From assembly GCA_021202575.1 (NCBI GenBank), contig JAJQCU010000255.1:1-5420 (forward strand): 5,420 nucleotides of DNA, read 5' to 3'. This document shows, piece by piece, positions 1-5,420 of this stretch. Source of the stretch: Lachnospiraceae bacterium (lineage in GTDB: Bacteria > Bacillota > Clostridia > Lachnospirales > Lachnospiraceae). The notes below the pieces were generated by a model. It saw only the letters and a list, made by a program, of their open reading frames with translations, was not told where the DNA came from and made no database searches. The position numbers and the translations under genes are program-made. The number at the start of each line of letters is the position of its first letter. Position 1 is the stretch's first letter.

Positions 1-1
1 C

Positions 2-1537
2 AACGGTTATCAGCGTCATGTGGGGATTGAAAACGGGCGAGTTGGCGTCTTTGATATGGCTCGCATCTTTGCCCGCTTTACAGGCTACTCCAGGGCGGAG
101 GATATTGCGGACATTCAGAGCCTTCTGTCCATTCCTGACGAGGCTCTAGCCACGGTGACGAACGGCGTTGGCTTTGCCGACCCGGTGGGAGAGTTCAGCG
201 CCAGAAGGGCAAATTTTTATAAAATCTGTCCGGAGGAGTACTGGCAGGTCAAAATTGCCAACAGCCTGCTTCAGCTGGGCCAGTATGGCCAGTACAATTA
301 TGCCCGCTCCATGAAACGGGGAGATTACGTCACCGCCCAGGTCGCGCTTTATAAATATATTGAGGAATTATATCGCCTGGTTCATTATGTAAACCATGCC
401 TTTCCGCCCTACTATAAATGGCTGAAAAAAAGCAGCGCCCGCTTTGAATGCCTGGGCGTTCTTTCCAGTCTGACGGAAGCTCTGGCGGACTATGCCGACC
501 AGCGCTCCGTATGGGAAGAAAGCGGGGCGGAGGCAGAGAGCCGGGATGTGATTTGCCGGACCGTCGAGTACATTGCGCTGCTGATTCTGGATGAACTGAA
601 AAAACAGGGAATCCTGGAGAATATATCTATCCCGGAGGATGAGACGTTTCTGGAGCCTTACGGAAGAGCAATTCTGCAAAAGATATTCGGGAGCAGTCAC
701 GACAATACTGCTGATCATCCGTCCGCTGATGCTCACGTGTCTTCCGTTCCTGAGGCTTCCGATTCCTCTTCTTCACAGGGTCATGCAGCAGGATATCCGG
801 CCGCTGAGAAGCGTCTGGATGTTAATCGCTTATCTGATGCTGATCAGAAATCTGAAAAGGAAGAATCCTCAGCCCGCCCGGTTCCCTCCGCGGAAGAAAT
901 CAGAACCGCCGCGTCGAAGCATGATACGGAAACACTGGTTGACCAGAGCGTCAGCCGGGCGTGGGCTGCCTTTGACGCCGTGCAGAATTACGGCGGCCGC
1001 GCCTCCTGCCATGATGACAGGACTACCTTCTCCATCATGAGAAAGAGCCACTACCTGGCATGGCCGGAGGAGCTGCTGCTCAGCTATATGCAGGACTTTC
1101 TGAACGCCAACGCCCGGGGCTGGAATCTGATTACCGAAAAATACGGCAGAATGATGAAATCCACAGACCCGCAGGGATATCAGGAAATTCAGGATCAGCT
1201 TCCGCAGCTTGATCCGACCCGGGAGGCTATTATTGAACAGATTGTCAGCATTCAGGTTGCCTGGATGGAACAGTTCGCCGTGGAGTACCCCTGCATGGCT
1301 GGCAACAGCCGCACCATCCACACTTCTGAGGATACGCCCTTTGATACCTCCTACGAGACCTATCTTCGCGGGGAGCTTGGAACCTACAGCAAGGAGACGC
1401 TCAAGCTTTACGGACGGTTTATCGTTAGTCTGCGCCAGACCGGACAGAATCTGGCTGAGATTATCATGACCAATACCGCGCTTCTGTATGGGTATGAATC
1501 CCTGCAGGACGCGGAAAACGCACTGAAATCAGAGTAG
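2..1537 (+). CDS. DUF4037-DUF4125 fusion protein, 5' end outside the window
   Basis: The reading frame is open to the first base, so the start is upstream. The GTG at 20 lacks a ribosome site and sits inside conserved sequence. The first part matches my recollection of DUF4037: the QYGQYNYARSMKRGD block (281-325) and PPYYKWLKK (404-430) are its hallmark C-terminal motifs. DUF4037 proteins usually begin with a nucleotidyltransferase-like fold, which would be off-window, so its catalytic residues cannot be checked. A Ser/Asp/Glu/Ala-rich linker with no evident fold follows (about 692-928). The last part (about 929-1537) matches DUF4125: GGRASCHDD (992-1018), RGWNLITEKYGRMMK (1115-1159), ETYLRGEL (1355-1378), then TYSKETL and a YGYESL-type end. 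No signal peptide or membrane segment is visible in this part, so it is probably cytosolic. The biological role is unknown; nucleotidyl transfer is only inferred from the family. A terminator follows closely, so it is probably not cotranscribed with the next gene. Confidence 0.85.
   Translation, partial: NGYQRHVGIENGRVGVFDMARIFARFTGYSRAEDIADIQSLLSIPDEALATVTNGVGFADPVGEFSARRANFYKICPEEYWQVKIANSLLQLGQYGQYNYARSMKRGDYVTAQVALYKYIEELYRLVHYVNHAFPPYYKWLKKSSARFECLGVLSSLTEALADYADQRSVWEESGAEAESRDVICRTVEYIALLILDELKKQGILENISIPEDETFLEPYGRAILQKIFGSSHDNTADHPSADAHVSSVPEASDSSSSQGHAAGYPAAEKRLDVNRLSDADQKSEKEESSARPVPSAEEIRTAASKHDTETLVDQSVSRAWAAFDAVQNYGGRASCHDDRTTFSIMRKSHYLAWPEELLLSYMQDFLNANARGWNLITEKYGRMMKSTDPQGYQEIQDQLPQLDPTREAIIEQIVSIQVAWMEQFAVEYPCMAGNSRTIHTSEDTPFDTSYETYLRGELGTYSKETLKLYGRFIVSLRQTGQNLAEIIMTNTALLYGYESLQDAENALKSE
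692..928 (+). other. Low-complexity interdomain linker in the DUF4037-DUF4125 protein
   Basis: About 79 codons rich in Ser, Asp, Glu, Ala and Pro separate two conserved domains. It includes a run of four serines near 760-775 and an acidic/basic stretch (DQKSEKEESS) near 842-871. No hydrophobic core pattern is evident, so it is probably a flexible tether. The boundaries are judged by eye from where the recognisable DUF4037 and DUF4125 motifs stop and start. Confidence 0.6.
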
Positions 1538-1571
1538 GCTGTTTCTCCATGAAATAAATGCTTTTGAAAAT

Positions 1572-1629
1572 AACCGATATGTCTTTCAGAGAGCAATCTC
1601 AGGGACATACCGGTTTTTTTGTCTTTTTT
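1572..1629 (+). terminator. Intrinsic terminator with GCAA tetraloop
   Basis: The left arm at 1572-1586 pairs with 1601-1615 over 15 positions, with one A-C mismatch and two G-U pairs. Inside it, GAGA (1589-1592) pairs with TCTC (1597-1600) around GCAA (1593-1596), a stable GNRA-type loop; two unpaired bases (1587-1588) separate the helices. The right arm runs into seven T's (1614-1620), and a second six-T run follows at 1624-1629. It lies about 35 bases after the DUF4125 stop, so it should end that transcript. The minus strand has no comparable T run, so it looks one-directional. Confidence 0.9.
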
Positions 1630-1639
1630 ACTGCAAAAT

Positions 1640-1669
1640 GGATATATGTCTGCGCTAATGAACATATCC
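1640..1669. repeat. Imperfect AT-rich inverted repeat
   Basis: GGATAT (1640-1645) can pair with ATATCC (1664-1669). Alternatively ATATGT (1644-1649) can pair with ACATAT (1662-1667). Each arm is only six bases and the two pairings exclude each other, so this could be a weak operator or chance in AT-rich DNA. No T run follows it. Confidence 0.25.
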
Positions 1670-1758
1670 GGCTCTTGGCCATGCATATACCCGCAGGGAA
1701 TACCCCGGTAAGCTTAGCATGCTCCTGTTATTGAGAACATTTTTATAGGAAACTGCGG

Positions 1759-1790
1759 AATCCTGATAAAAATCATGGAAATTCTGATAA
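1759..1790 (+). promoter_or_regulatory. Tandem 11-mer repeat at 21-bp spacing, putative activator site
   Basis: AATCCTGATAA (1759-1769) recurs as AATTCTGATAA (1780-1790), ten of eleven bases the same, with starts exactly 21 bp apart (two helical turns). Direct repeats in this phase are typical of AraC-family activator sites, which often abut a poor -35 box. The proximal copy ends next to where a -35 element would lie for a -10 at 1812-1817. The repeat is seen directly; the regulator is inferred, and no regulator gene is in the window. Confidence 0.45.
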
Positions 1791-1817
1791 CGGTTCTTTT
1801 TATGCTGTGGTTAAAAT
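1789..1817 (+). promoter_or_regulatory. Weak candidate promoter of the hexosaminidase operon
   Basis: TAAAAT at 1812-1817 resembles a -10 box, and 17 bases upstream the -35 position (AACGGT, 1789-1794) matches consensus poorly. Initiation near 1824 would leave a leader of about 25 bases before the coding start. A poor -35 beside a tandem repeat suggests activator dependence. An alternative weak pair (TTGTCT 1619-1624 with TATATG 1643-1648, 18-base spacer) overlaps the terminator tail and seems less likely. Confidence 0.3.
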
Positions 1818-1848
1818 GACTGTAATCGAGAAATTCAGGAGGTTTAAA

Positions 1849-3426
1849 ATGGAAAACTATGAATATCTGGTGCCGGCTGTCCGGGGATCAGTGCAAAAGG
1901 ATGCCGGGCACTTTCAGCTGCAGATGGTAATCGGAATTCAATTTGGGGGCTTCGAACGCTGGTGCGCCGCGGCCTTTCTGGACAGGACAGGGCGCAGCGT
2001 GGGAGGAAATGATGTACTCTTTTTTACCAGAAAAGAGGAACTCCCGTCTGAAGGGTATGAATTAACGATTGAAGAAGACAGAATTAATATTGCGGCATCT
2101 TCAGAAAGGGGCATCGTCTGGGCTCTTACAACCTCAGCGTTACTTTTGGAAGACGGAAGCATACCCTGCGGCAGCATCAGTGATTTCCCCAAATATGAAC
2201 ACAGGGGGTTATCCGTGGACTGCGCCCGCCATTTTTTCCCGGCTGAGGAAATCAAAAAGATCATAGAGGAAATTTCCCTTGCGAAAATGAATGTGCTTCA
2301 CTGGCACCTGACCGATGACCAGGGTTGGCGCATTGAAAGCAGAAAATTCCCCAGGCTGCAGGAGATGAGCGGGCAGTATTACACACAGGAAGAAATCAGG
2401 GATGTATGCGAATTTGCCAGGCTCCGCGGCGTGGAGATTATCCCGGAGGTGGACATGCCGGGACATGTCAGCGCCCTTCTGGCGGCATATCCGCGGTTCA
2501 GCTGCGGTGAGAAGCCGGTAAAGATTAAAACCGGCGGCGGTATCTTTCCGGTGATCCTCTGCGCCGGAAGGGATGAGGTCTTTGATTTTTTAAAGGAGCT
2601 TTTGACAGAAATCGCCGGTCTTTTCCCTGGAAAGCGGTTTCATCTGGGAGGCGACGAGGCTCCCAGGACGGAGTGGAAGAAATGTCCTTTCTGTCATGCG
2701 AGAATGGAAAAGCTGGGACTTAACAGGTGGGAGGATCTGCAGGGATATTTTATGAGCCGTATGGCAAAGATCCTGTCGGAGCTTGGGAAAACCCCGGTCT
2801 GCTGGAATGAGACTCTGTGCGCAGATAATTATCCTCAAAAAATGCAGGCGCAATATTGGACATTAGCGCAAAGAAAGGCAATGGAGCCTTATGCAAAGGC
2901 GGAAAGGGAATGGATTTACTCGGATATGTTTGAGCTCTATCTGGATTATCCTTACAGCATGACCAATCTCCGCAAGGTTTACGAGACAGTACCGCATCTT
3001 GGAGAGGAGGACTTTTCCGGACAGAAGGGTCTGCTTGGACTGGAGGGATGTCTTTGGTCGGAGCATATCACAGAATGTGAGAAACTGGAGAAGAATCTGT
3101 TCCCGAGAATCTACGCTCTTGCGGAGAATGCCTGGAGCGGAGCTGGCGAATATGAGGCGTTTACCGCACGTCTCAGGAAAGCAATCACATTGCCTTTGCA
3201 TCAGGGCATTGCCTATACGCCGGAAGACTGGTGGGAGCCTGCCGGGCCGGAAAGGCAGAGGGAAGCTTTTGCCTATATGGCAGCTCTCAGCGCCAATATG
3301 TCTGAAGAAGCAAAAGCGGAAACCATGGACAGCTCCGCACCAGACGAAGATTTTGGAAAGGCGTTTATGACAAAATTCTTTCAGCCGGAGGATATCCCGA
3401 TTTTGATGGGAGGAAGGCAGCAATAA
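1849..3426 (+). CDS. Cytosolic GH20 beta-N-acetylhexosaminidase
   Basis: This is a family 20 glycoside hydrolase of 525 residues. The family releases terminal beta-linked GlcNAc or GalNAc by substrate-assisted catalysis. The start is the ATG at 1849, placed by AGGAGG (1837-1842) six bases upstream; in-frame GTG 1807 and ATG 1816 lack a ribosome site. A degenerate N-terminal GH20b-like region (about 1-110) precedes the TIM barrel. Visible landmarks are HRGLSVD with substrate Arg119, HWHLTDDQGWR (151-161), PEVDMPGH (199-206), HLGGDE (265-270) with the catalytic pair Asp269-Glu270, aromatic Trp319, Tyr336 and Trp337, and EGCLWSEH (399-406). No expected key residue is missing. A CPFCH cluster (279-283) follows the catalytic loop; CxxC here is, as I recall, common in this bacterial subgroup. 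There is no signal peptide, membrane segment or anchor, so it acts on imported oligosaccharides. nagB follows 22 bases later. The exact substrate (chitobiose, lacto-N-biose type or other) cannot be read from sequence. Confidence 0.95.
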   Translation: MENYEYLVPAVRGSVQKDAGHFQLQMVIGIQFGGFERWCAAAFLDRTGRSVGGNDVLFFTRKEELPSEGYELTIEEDRINIAASSERGIVWALTTSALLLEDGSIPCGSISDFPKYEHRGLSVDCARHFFPAEEIKKIIEEISLAKMNVLHWHLTDDQGWRIESRKFPRLQEMSGQYYTQEEIRDVCEFARLRGVEIIPEVDMPGHVSALLAAYPRFSCGEKPVKIKTGGGIFPVILCAGRDEVFDFLKELLTEIAGLFPGKRFHLGGDEAPRTEWKKCPFCHARMEKLGLNRWEDLQGYFMSRMAKILSELGKTPVCWNETLCADNYPQKMQAQYWTLAQRKAMEPYAKAEREWIYSDMFELYLDYPYSMTNLRKVYETVPHLGEEDFSGQKGLLGLEGCLWSEHITECEKLEKNLFPRIYALAENAWSGAGEYEAFTARLRKAITLPLHQGIAYTPEDWWEPAGPERQREAFAYMAALSANMSEEAKAETMDSSAPDEDFGKAFMTKFFQPEDIPILMGGRQQ

Positions 3427-3448
3427 CAATTATATGGAGAGGTATGTG

Positions 3449-4174
3449 ATGCGGATATATAAAGCTTCAGATTACAAAGATATGAGCCGAAAAGCGGCGA
3501 ACATTTTATCTGCACAGATTATCATGAAACCGAATGCAGTTCTTGGGCTTGCGACAGGGTCAACACCCATTGGAATTTATGAACAGCTGATTGAATGGTA
3601 TCAAAGAGGAGATTTGGACTTTTCGGAAGTTACCACTGTGAACCTGGATGAGTACAAGGGACTGAGCCCCGGGGATGAGCAGAGCTATTCCTATTTCATG
3701 AGACATCACTTGTTCAATTTCGTGAACATCTCTCGTGATCGTTATTTTCTTCCCAATGGTCTGGAATTAGATTGTGAAAAGGAATGCACACGATATGAAA
3801 AGCTGATTCAAAGCCTGGGTGGAGTTGATATGCAGCTTCTGGGACTTGGACATAATGGGCATATTGGTTTCAATGAGCCGGATATTGTCTTTGCGAAAGG
3901 AACACACTGTGTGGATTTGACCGAGAGTACAATCGAGGCTAATAAACGGTTTTTTGCAACAGCTGAAGATGTTCCGAAGCAGGCCTATACTATGGGTATC
4001 AAAACCATTATGAGGGCAAAGAAAATTCTTCTGGTAGTCAGTGGAGAGGACAAGGCTGAGATTCTTCGGGAAGTGGTTGCAGGTCCGGTGACACCTCAGG
4101 TGCCGGCATCTATTCTACAGCTGCATAATGATGTAACGCTGGTAGCAGATCAGGATGCGTTATTACTTCTGTAG
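3449..4174 (+). CDS. nagB: Glucosamine-6-phosphate deaminase
   Basis: NagB converts glucosamine-6-phosphate to fructose-6-phosphate and ammonia, the last dedicated step of amino-sugar catabolism, in the cytosol. The 241-residue length fits the short Gram-positive NagB form. The start is the ATG at 3449, six bases after GGAGAGG (3436-3442); the in-frame ATG at 3434 overlaps that site. Motifs are LGLATGSTPIG near residue 32 (phosphate loop), NLDEY (65-69) with Asp67 as the likely proton-transfer base, and GHNGHIGFNEP (134-144) with His138 and Glu143 of the catalytic relay. Asn136 stands where E. coli NagB has Asp141; I recall the same Asn in B. subtilis NagB, so this is a subgroup trait and not damage. 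The protein is about 25 residues shorter than the E. coli enzyme at the C-terminus, where allosteric GlcNAc-6-P contacts lie, so it is probably non-allosteric. Its GC looks lower than that of the preceding gene. Confidence 0.96.
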   Translation: MRIYKASDYKDMSRKAANILSAQIIMKPNAVLGLATGSTPIGIYEQLIEWYQRGDLDFSEVTTVNLDEYKGLSPGDEQSYSYFMRHHLFNFVNISRDRYFLPNGLELDCEKECTRYEKLIQSLGGVDMQLLGLGHNGHIGFNEPDIVFAKGTHCVDLTESTIEANKRFFATAEDVPKQAYTMGIKTIMRAKKILLVVSGEDKAEILREVVAGPVTPQVPASILQLHNDVTLVADQDALLLL

Positions 4175-4192
4175 CAGAAAGGAGAAGAAGTA
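4164..4192 (+). promoter_or_regulatory. Hairpin enclosing the nagB stop and the next ribosome site
   Basis: TACTTCT (4164-4170) is perfectly complementary to AGAAGTA (4186-4192), leaving a 15-base loop. The loop holds the nagB stop codon TAG (4172-4174) and the AAAGGAG ribosome site (4178-4184); the right arm ends one base before the TTG start at 4193. Ribosomes finishing nagB would melt the left arm, which could couple translation of the two genes. The pairing is seen; the function is inferred, and a 7-bp stem can arise by chance. Confidence 0.35.
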
Positions 4193-5188
4193 TTGGTTAT
4201 TACGGAAAATACAAAAATTAAGGATGTTTTAAAATCTTCAAATGCAAGGGATGCAAAGCGTTTCCTAATGTATTCCAAATCACGCATCATCAGTGAAATG
4301 GTTATGGCAACGACTGTGAAAAAAATGCATGCCATGGCACAGGGGATTCATCCGGAGAGCGGTGTCAGAGCTCTGGAGCTTTTGGAAAAAGCTTCAAAGG
4401 AACAGGAGAAATTCGTCTACCAAATTTATTCAGAGGATGAAATGAAGAAAGATCCGGAAAAACGGGATGTGGTCATCATGAGTTTTCCGGTAAAAGAAAA
4501 ATCCCCTTTCATCGTACTATGCGCAGGAGGTGCTTATGAAAGTATATGTACCTTTGGGGAGGCACTTCCCGTCGCGCGGGTTTTCAATGATCTGGGGTAT
4601 AGCGTATTCACATTAAATTACAGGGTAAAGAAGAAAGGACTTCTTCCTAAGCCTATTGAGGACCTTGCAAGGGCTGTTTCTTTTATACAAGAAAACAGTG
4701 AACGTTGGAACATAGATCCGAATCGATATGGAATTGGAGGTTTCTCGGCTGGAGGACATCTGGTTTGCGAGTTTTGTACCGATACTCACGGGTACAAGAC
4801 CTATGGACTGACTAAACCGGAGGTGATTTTTCCGATTTATCCGGGCCTGATTGAAACCATGCCAGAGAATAAGTCTGTAAACCGATATTGTATCACACTT
4901 TTTGGTGAACATTATGCAGAGCAGGATAAGCAAAGATATGATGTCATTCATCATGTATCCGCATTCCCTCCGGCGTATATCGTAGTTTGTAAAGATGATG
5001 ATACAGTACCCTATACCTCTTCAGTATCGCTGGCAGATGCACTGAAGGAAGAGAATATTCCCTGTGTACTGGATATGGGAAACAAGGGTGGGCATGGTTT
5101 TGGTGAAGGCAGGGGGACAGATGTGGAAGGCTGGGCCGAACGAGCTATTGTATTTTGGAAAGATTTAGGAAAGGGTATATACAAATGA
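4193..5188 (+). CDS. Alpha/beta-hydrolase, probable carbohydrate esterase
   Basis: This is a 331-residue alpha/beta-hydrolase resembling small acetyl-esterase/BD-FAE-like enzymes. The start is TTG at 4193, eight bases after AAAGGAG (4178-4184); the next in-frame ATG is over 20 codons on and would remove ITENTKIKDVL, which resembles the N-terminus of related Clostridia proteins. Residues 1 to about 90 form a mostly helical, Lys/Glu-rich lead domain. The core shows an oxyanion-hole loop CAGGAYES (110-117), the nucleophile elbow GGFSAGGH with Ser185, Asp269 in DDTVPY and His301 in GGHGFGEG, a complete triad in canonical order. No signal peptide is visible, so it is cytosolic. Between nagB and a sugar symporter, removal of O-acetyl or other acyl groups from an imported amino-sugar glycan is the best inference; the substrate is not shown. 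It is not the NagA amidohydrolase: no metal-binding HxH motif is seen. Its last codon overlaps the next gene by an ATGA. Confidence 0.85.
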   Translation: MVITENTKIKDVLKSSNARDAKRFLMYSKSRIISEMVMATTVKKMHAMAQGIHPESGVRALELLEKASKEQEKFVYQIYSEDEMKKDPEKRDVVIMSFPVKEKSPFIVLCAGGAYESICTFGEALPVARVFNDLGYSVFTLNYRVKKKGLLPKPIEDLARAVSFIQENSERWNIDPNRYGIGGFSAGGHLVCEFCTDTHGYKTYGLTKPEVIFPIYPGLIETMPENKSVNRYCITLFGEHYAEQDKQRYDVIHHVSAFPPAYIVVCKDDDTVPYTSSVSLADALKEENIPCVLDMGNKGGHGFGEGRGTDVEGWAERAIVFWKDLGKGIYK

Positions 5189-5420
5189 AAAAAATACATT
5201 TAGGGGGAATATCTGGTGACCTGTTTAAAACCAGAATTCGGGCGAATGAAGTAACCGGGGCAGAGAGATGGCTGGGATATTGTCTTGGGCCGGCGCTGGT
5301 GACAACACTGAATGCTGGTGTCGCTGGAAGTTACCTTAATTCTTTTTATACAGATGTATTGGGTTTAAACGCAGTCCTGGGTGGCCTGTTTTTGACACTG
5401 ATGCCTGTACTGTCCAAAAT
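5185..5420 (+). CDS. GPH-family sugar:cation symporter, N-terminal fragment
   Basis: The first 78 codons of a glycoside-pentoside-hexuronide (MelB-like) symporter are present; the rest lies past the window. The ATG at 5185 overlaps the preceding stop as ATGA, with an AGGAAAGGG purine tract (5168-5176) upstream. A charged leader of about 28 residues ends in NEVTGAERW (21-29), a block I associate with Clostridia GPH proteins. A first membrane segment follows (about 30-52, GYCLGPALVTTL onward), then the family signature FYTDVLGL (54-61) and the start of a second segment (about 62-76). The acidic cation-site residues known in MelB (Asp55 and Asp59) would lie just beyond the window, so they cannot be checked. 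GPH porters import glycosides with Na+ or H+ without phosphorylating them, which fits a cytosolic GH20 upstream. The cargo is inferred to be a HexNAc-containing oligosaccharide. Confidence 0.88.
   Translation, partial: MKKIHLGGISGDLFKTRIRANEVTGAERWLGYCLGPALVTTLNAGVAGSYLNSFYTDVLGLNAVLGGLFLTLMPVLSK

Larger units (their letters stand above)
1538..1848. other. Intergenic regulatory region between two transcription units
   Basis: These 311 bases hold no credible gene. They contain an intrinsic terminator (1572-1629), a weak AT-rich inverted repeat (1640-1669), an 8-bp palindrome AGCATGCT (1716-1723), a 21-bp-spaced tandem repeat (1759-1790), a weak candidate -10 box (1812-1817) and the AGGAGG ribosome site of the next gene (1837-1842). 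The short ORFs here (for example from the ATG at 1681 and from the ATG at 1802) have no ribosome site. The layout fits the end of one unit and the start of another. Confidence 0.7.

Noticed and set aside
639..1040. Plus-strand ORF of 133 codons inside the fusion gene
   Set aside because: It is an out-of-frame reading of the linker region with a Pro/Arg-rich composition typical of a shadow; the main frame is conserved on both sides.
1408..1686. Minus-strand ORF of 92 codons crossing the intergenic region
   Set aside because: It overlaps the strongly supported DUF4125 end and the terminator stem, has no ribosome site or family resemblance, and reads as a shadow frame.
1716..1723. Palindrome AGCATGCT
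   Set aside because: It is only eight bases, with no flanking symmetry or second copy, so it is not supported as an operator.
1785..1798. Possible CcpA (cre) site TGATAACGGTTCTT
   Set aside because: The left half and CG centre fit the loose consensus, but the last three positions do not, so it is not a convincing operator.
1802..1819. Five-codon leader peptide ATG CTG TGG TTA AAA TGA
   Set aside because: There is no ribosome site upstream and no attenuator structure follows; very short ORFs like this are expected by chance.
1807..1848. Longer GH20 start at GTG 1807 or ATG 1816
   Set aside because: Neither has a ribosome site, while AGGAGG sits six bases before the ATG at 1849, and the extra residues match no GH20 feature.
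2863..3429. Minus-strand ORF of 188 codons opposite the GH20 gene
   Set aside because: The plus strand here encodes conserved GH20 motifs, and the antisense product shows no recognisable domain or ribosome site.
3434..3448. Longer nagB start at ATG 3434
   Set aside because: That ATG immediately precedes and partly encodes the GGAGAGG ribosome site serving the ATG at 3449, and NagB proteins typically begin with an M-R/K-I/V pattern like MRIYKA.

Overview
The window looks like chromosomal DNA from a gut-type Clostridia species, most likely Lachnospiraceae. This is inferred from protein style (a DUF4037/DUF4125 protein, a cytosolic GH20, a short Bacillus-type NagB, a GPH symporter), strong AGGAGG-type ribosome sites, tight co-directional packing and mid-range GC. 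No marker gene in the window fixes the species. All five genes lie on the + strand; I saw no tRNA, rRNA, CRISPR array, insertion sequence or phage gene.

Region 1 (1-1537) is the 3' part of a large gene whose beginning lies outside the window. It joins a DUF4037 region (nucleotidyltransferase-like family) to a DUF4125 domain through a long, low-complexity Ser/Asp/Glu/Ala-rich linker. Region 2 (1538-1848) is a 311-base intergenic region. It opens with a strong intrinsic terminator, and upstream of the next gene it carries two near-identical 11-mers exactly 21 bp apart, a layout typical of an activator site.

Region 3 (1849 to the window end) is a compact amino-sugar operon: a cytosolic GH20 beta-N-acetylhexosaminidase, glucosamine-6-phosphate deaminase (nagB), an alpha/beta-hydrolase esterase starting at TTG, and the first 78 codons of a GPH-family (MelB-like) sugar:cation symporter. 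Gaps are 22 nt, 18 nt and a 4-nt ATGA overlap.

The inferred job of the operon is uptake of an N-acetylhexosamine-containing oligosaccharide, possibly O-acylated. The esterase would remove the ester, GH20 would release the terminal HexNAc inside the cell, and NagB would send glucosamine-6-P into glycolysis. The two steps between free GlcNAc and NagB, a kinase and the NagA deacetylase, are not visible here and must be encoded elsewhere. The individual families are known. The less ordinary points are the pairing of a cytosolic GH20 with an esterase and a non-phosphorylating importer, the domain fusion upstream, and the 21-bp tandem repeat.
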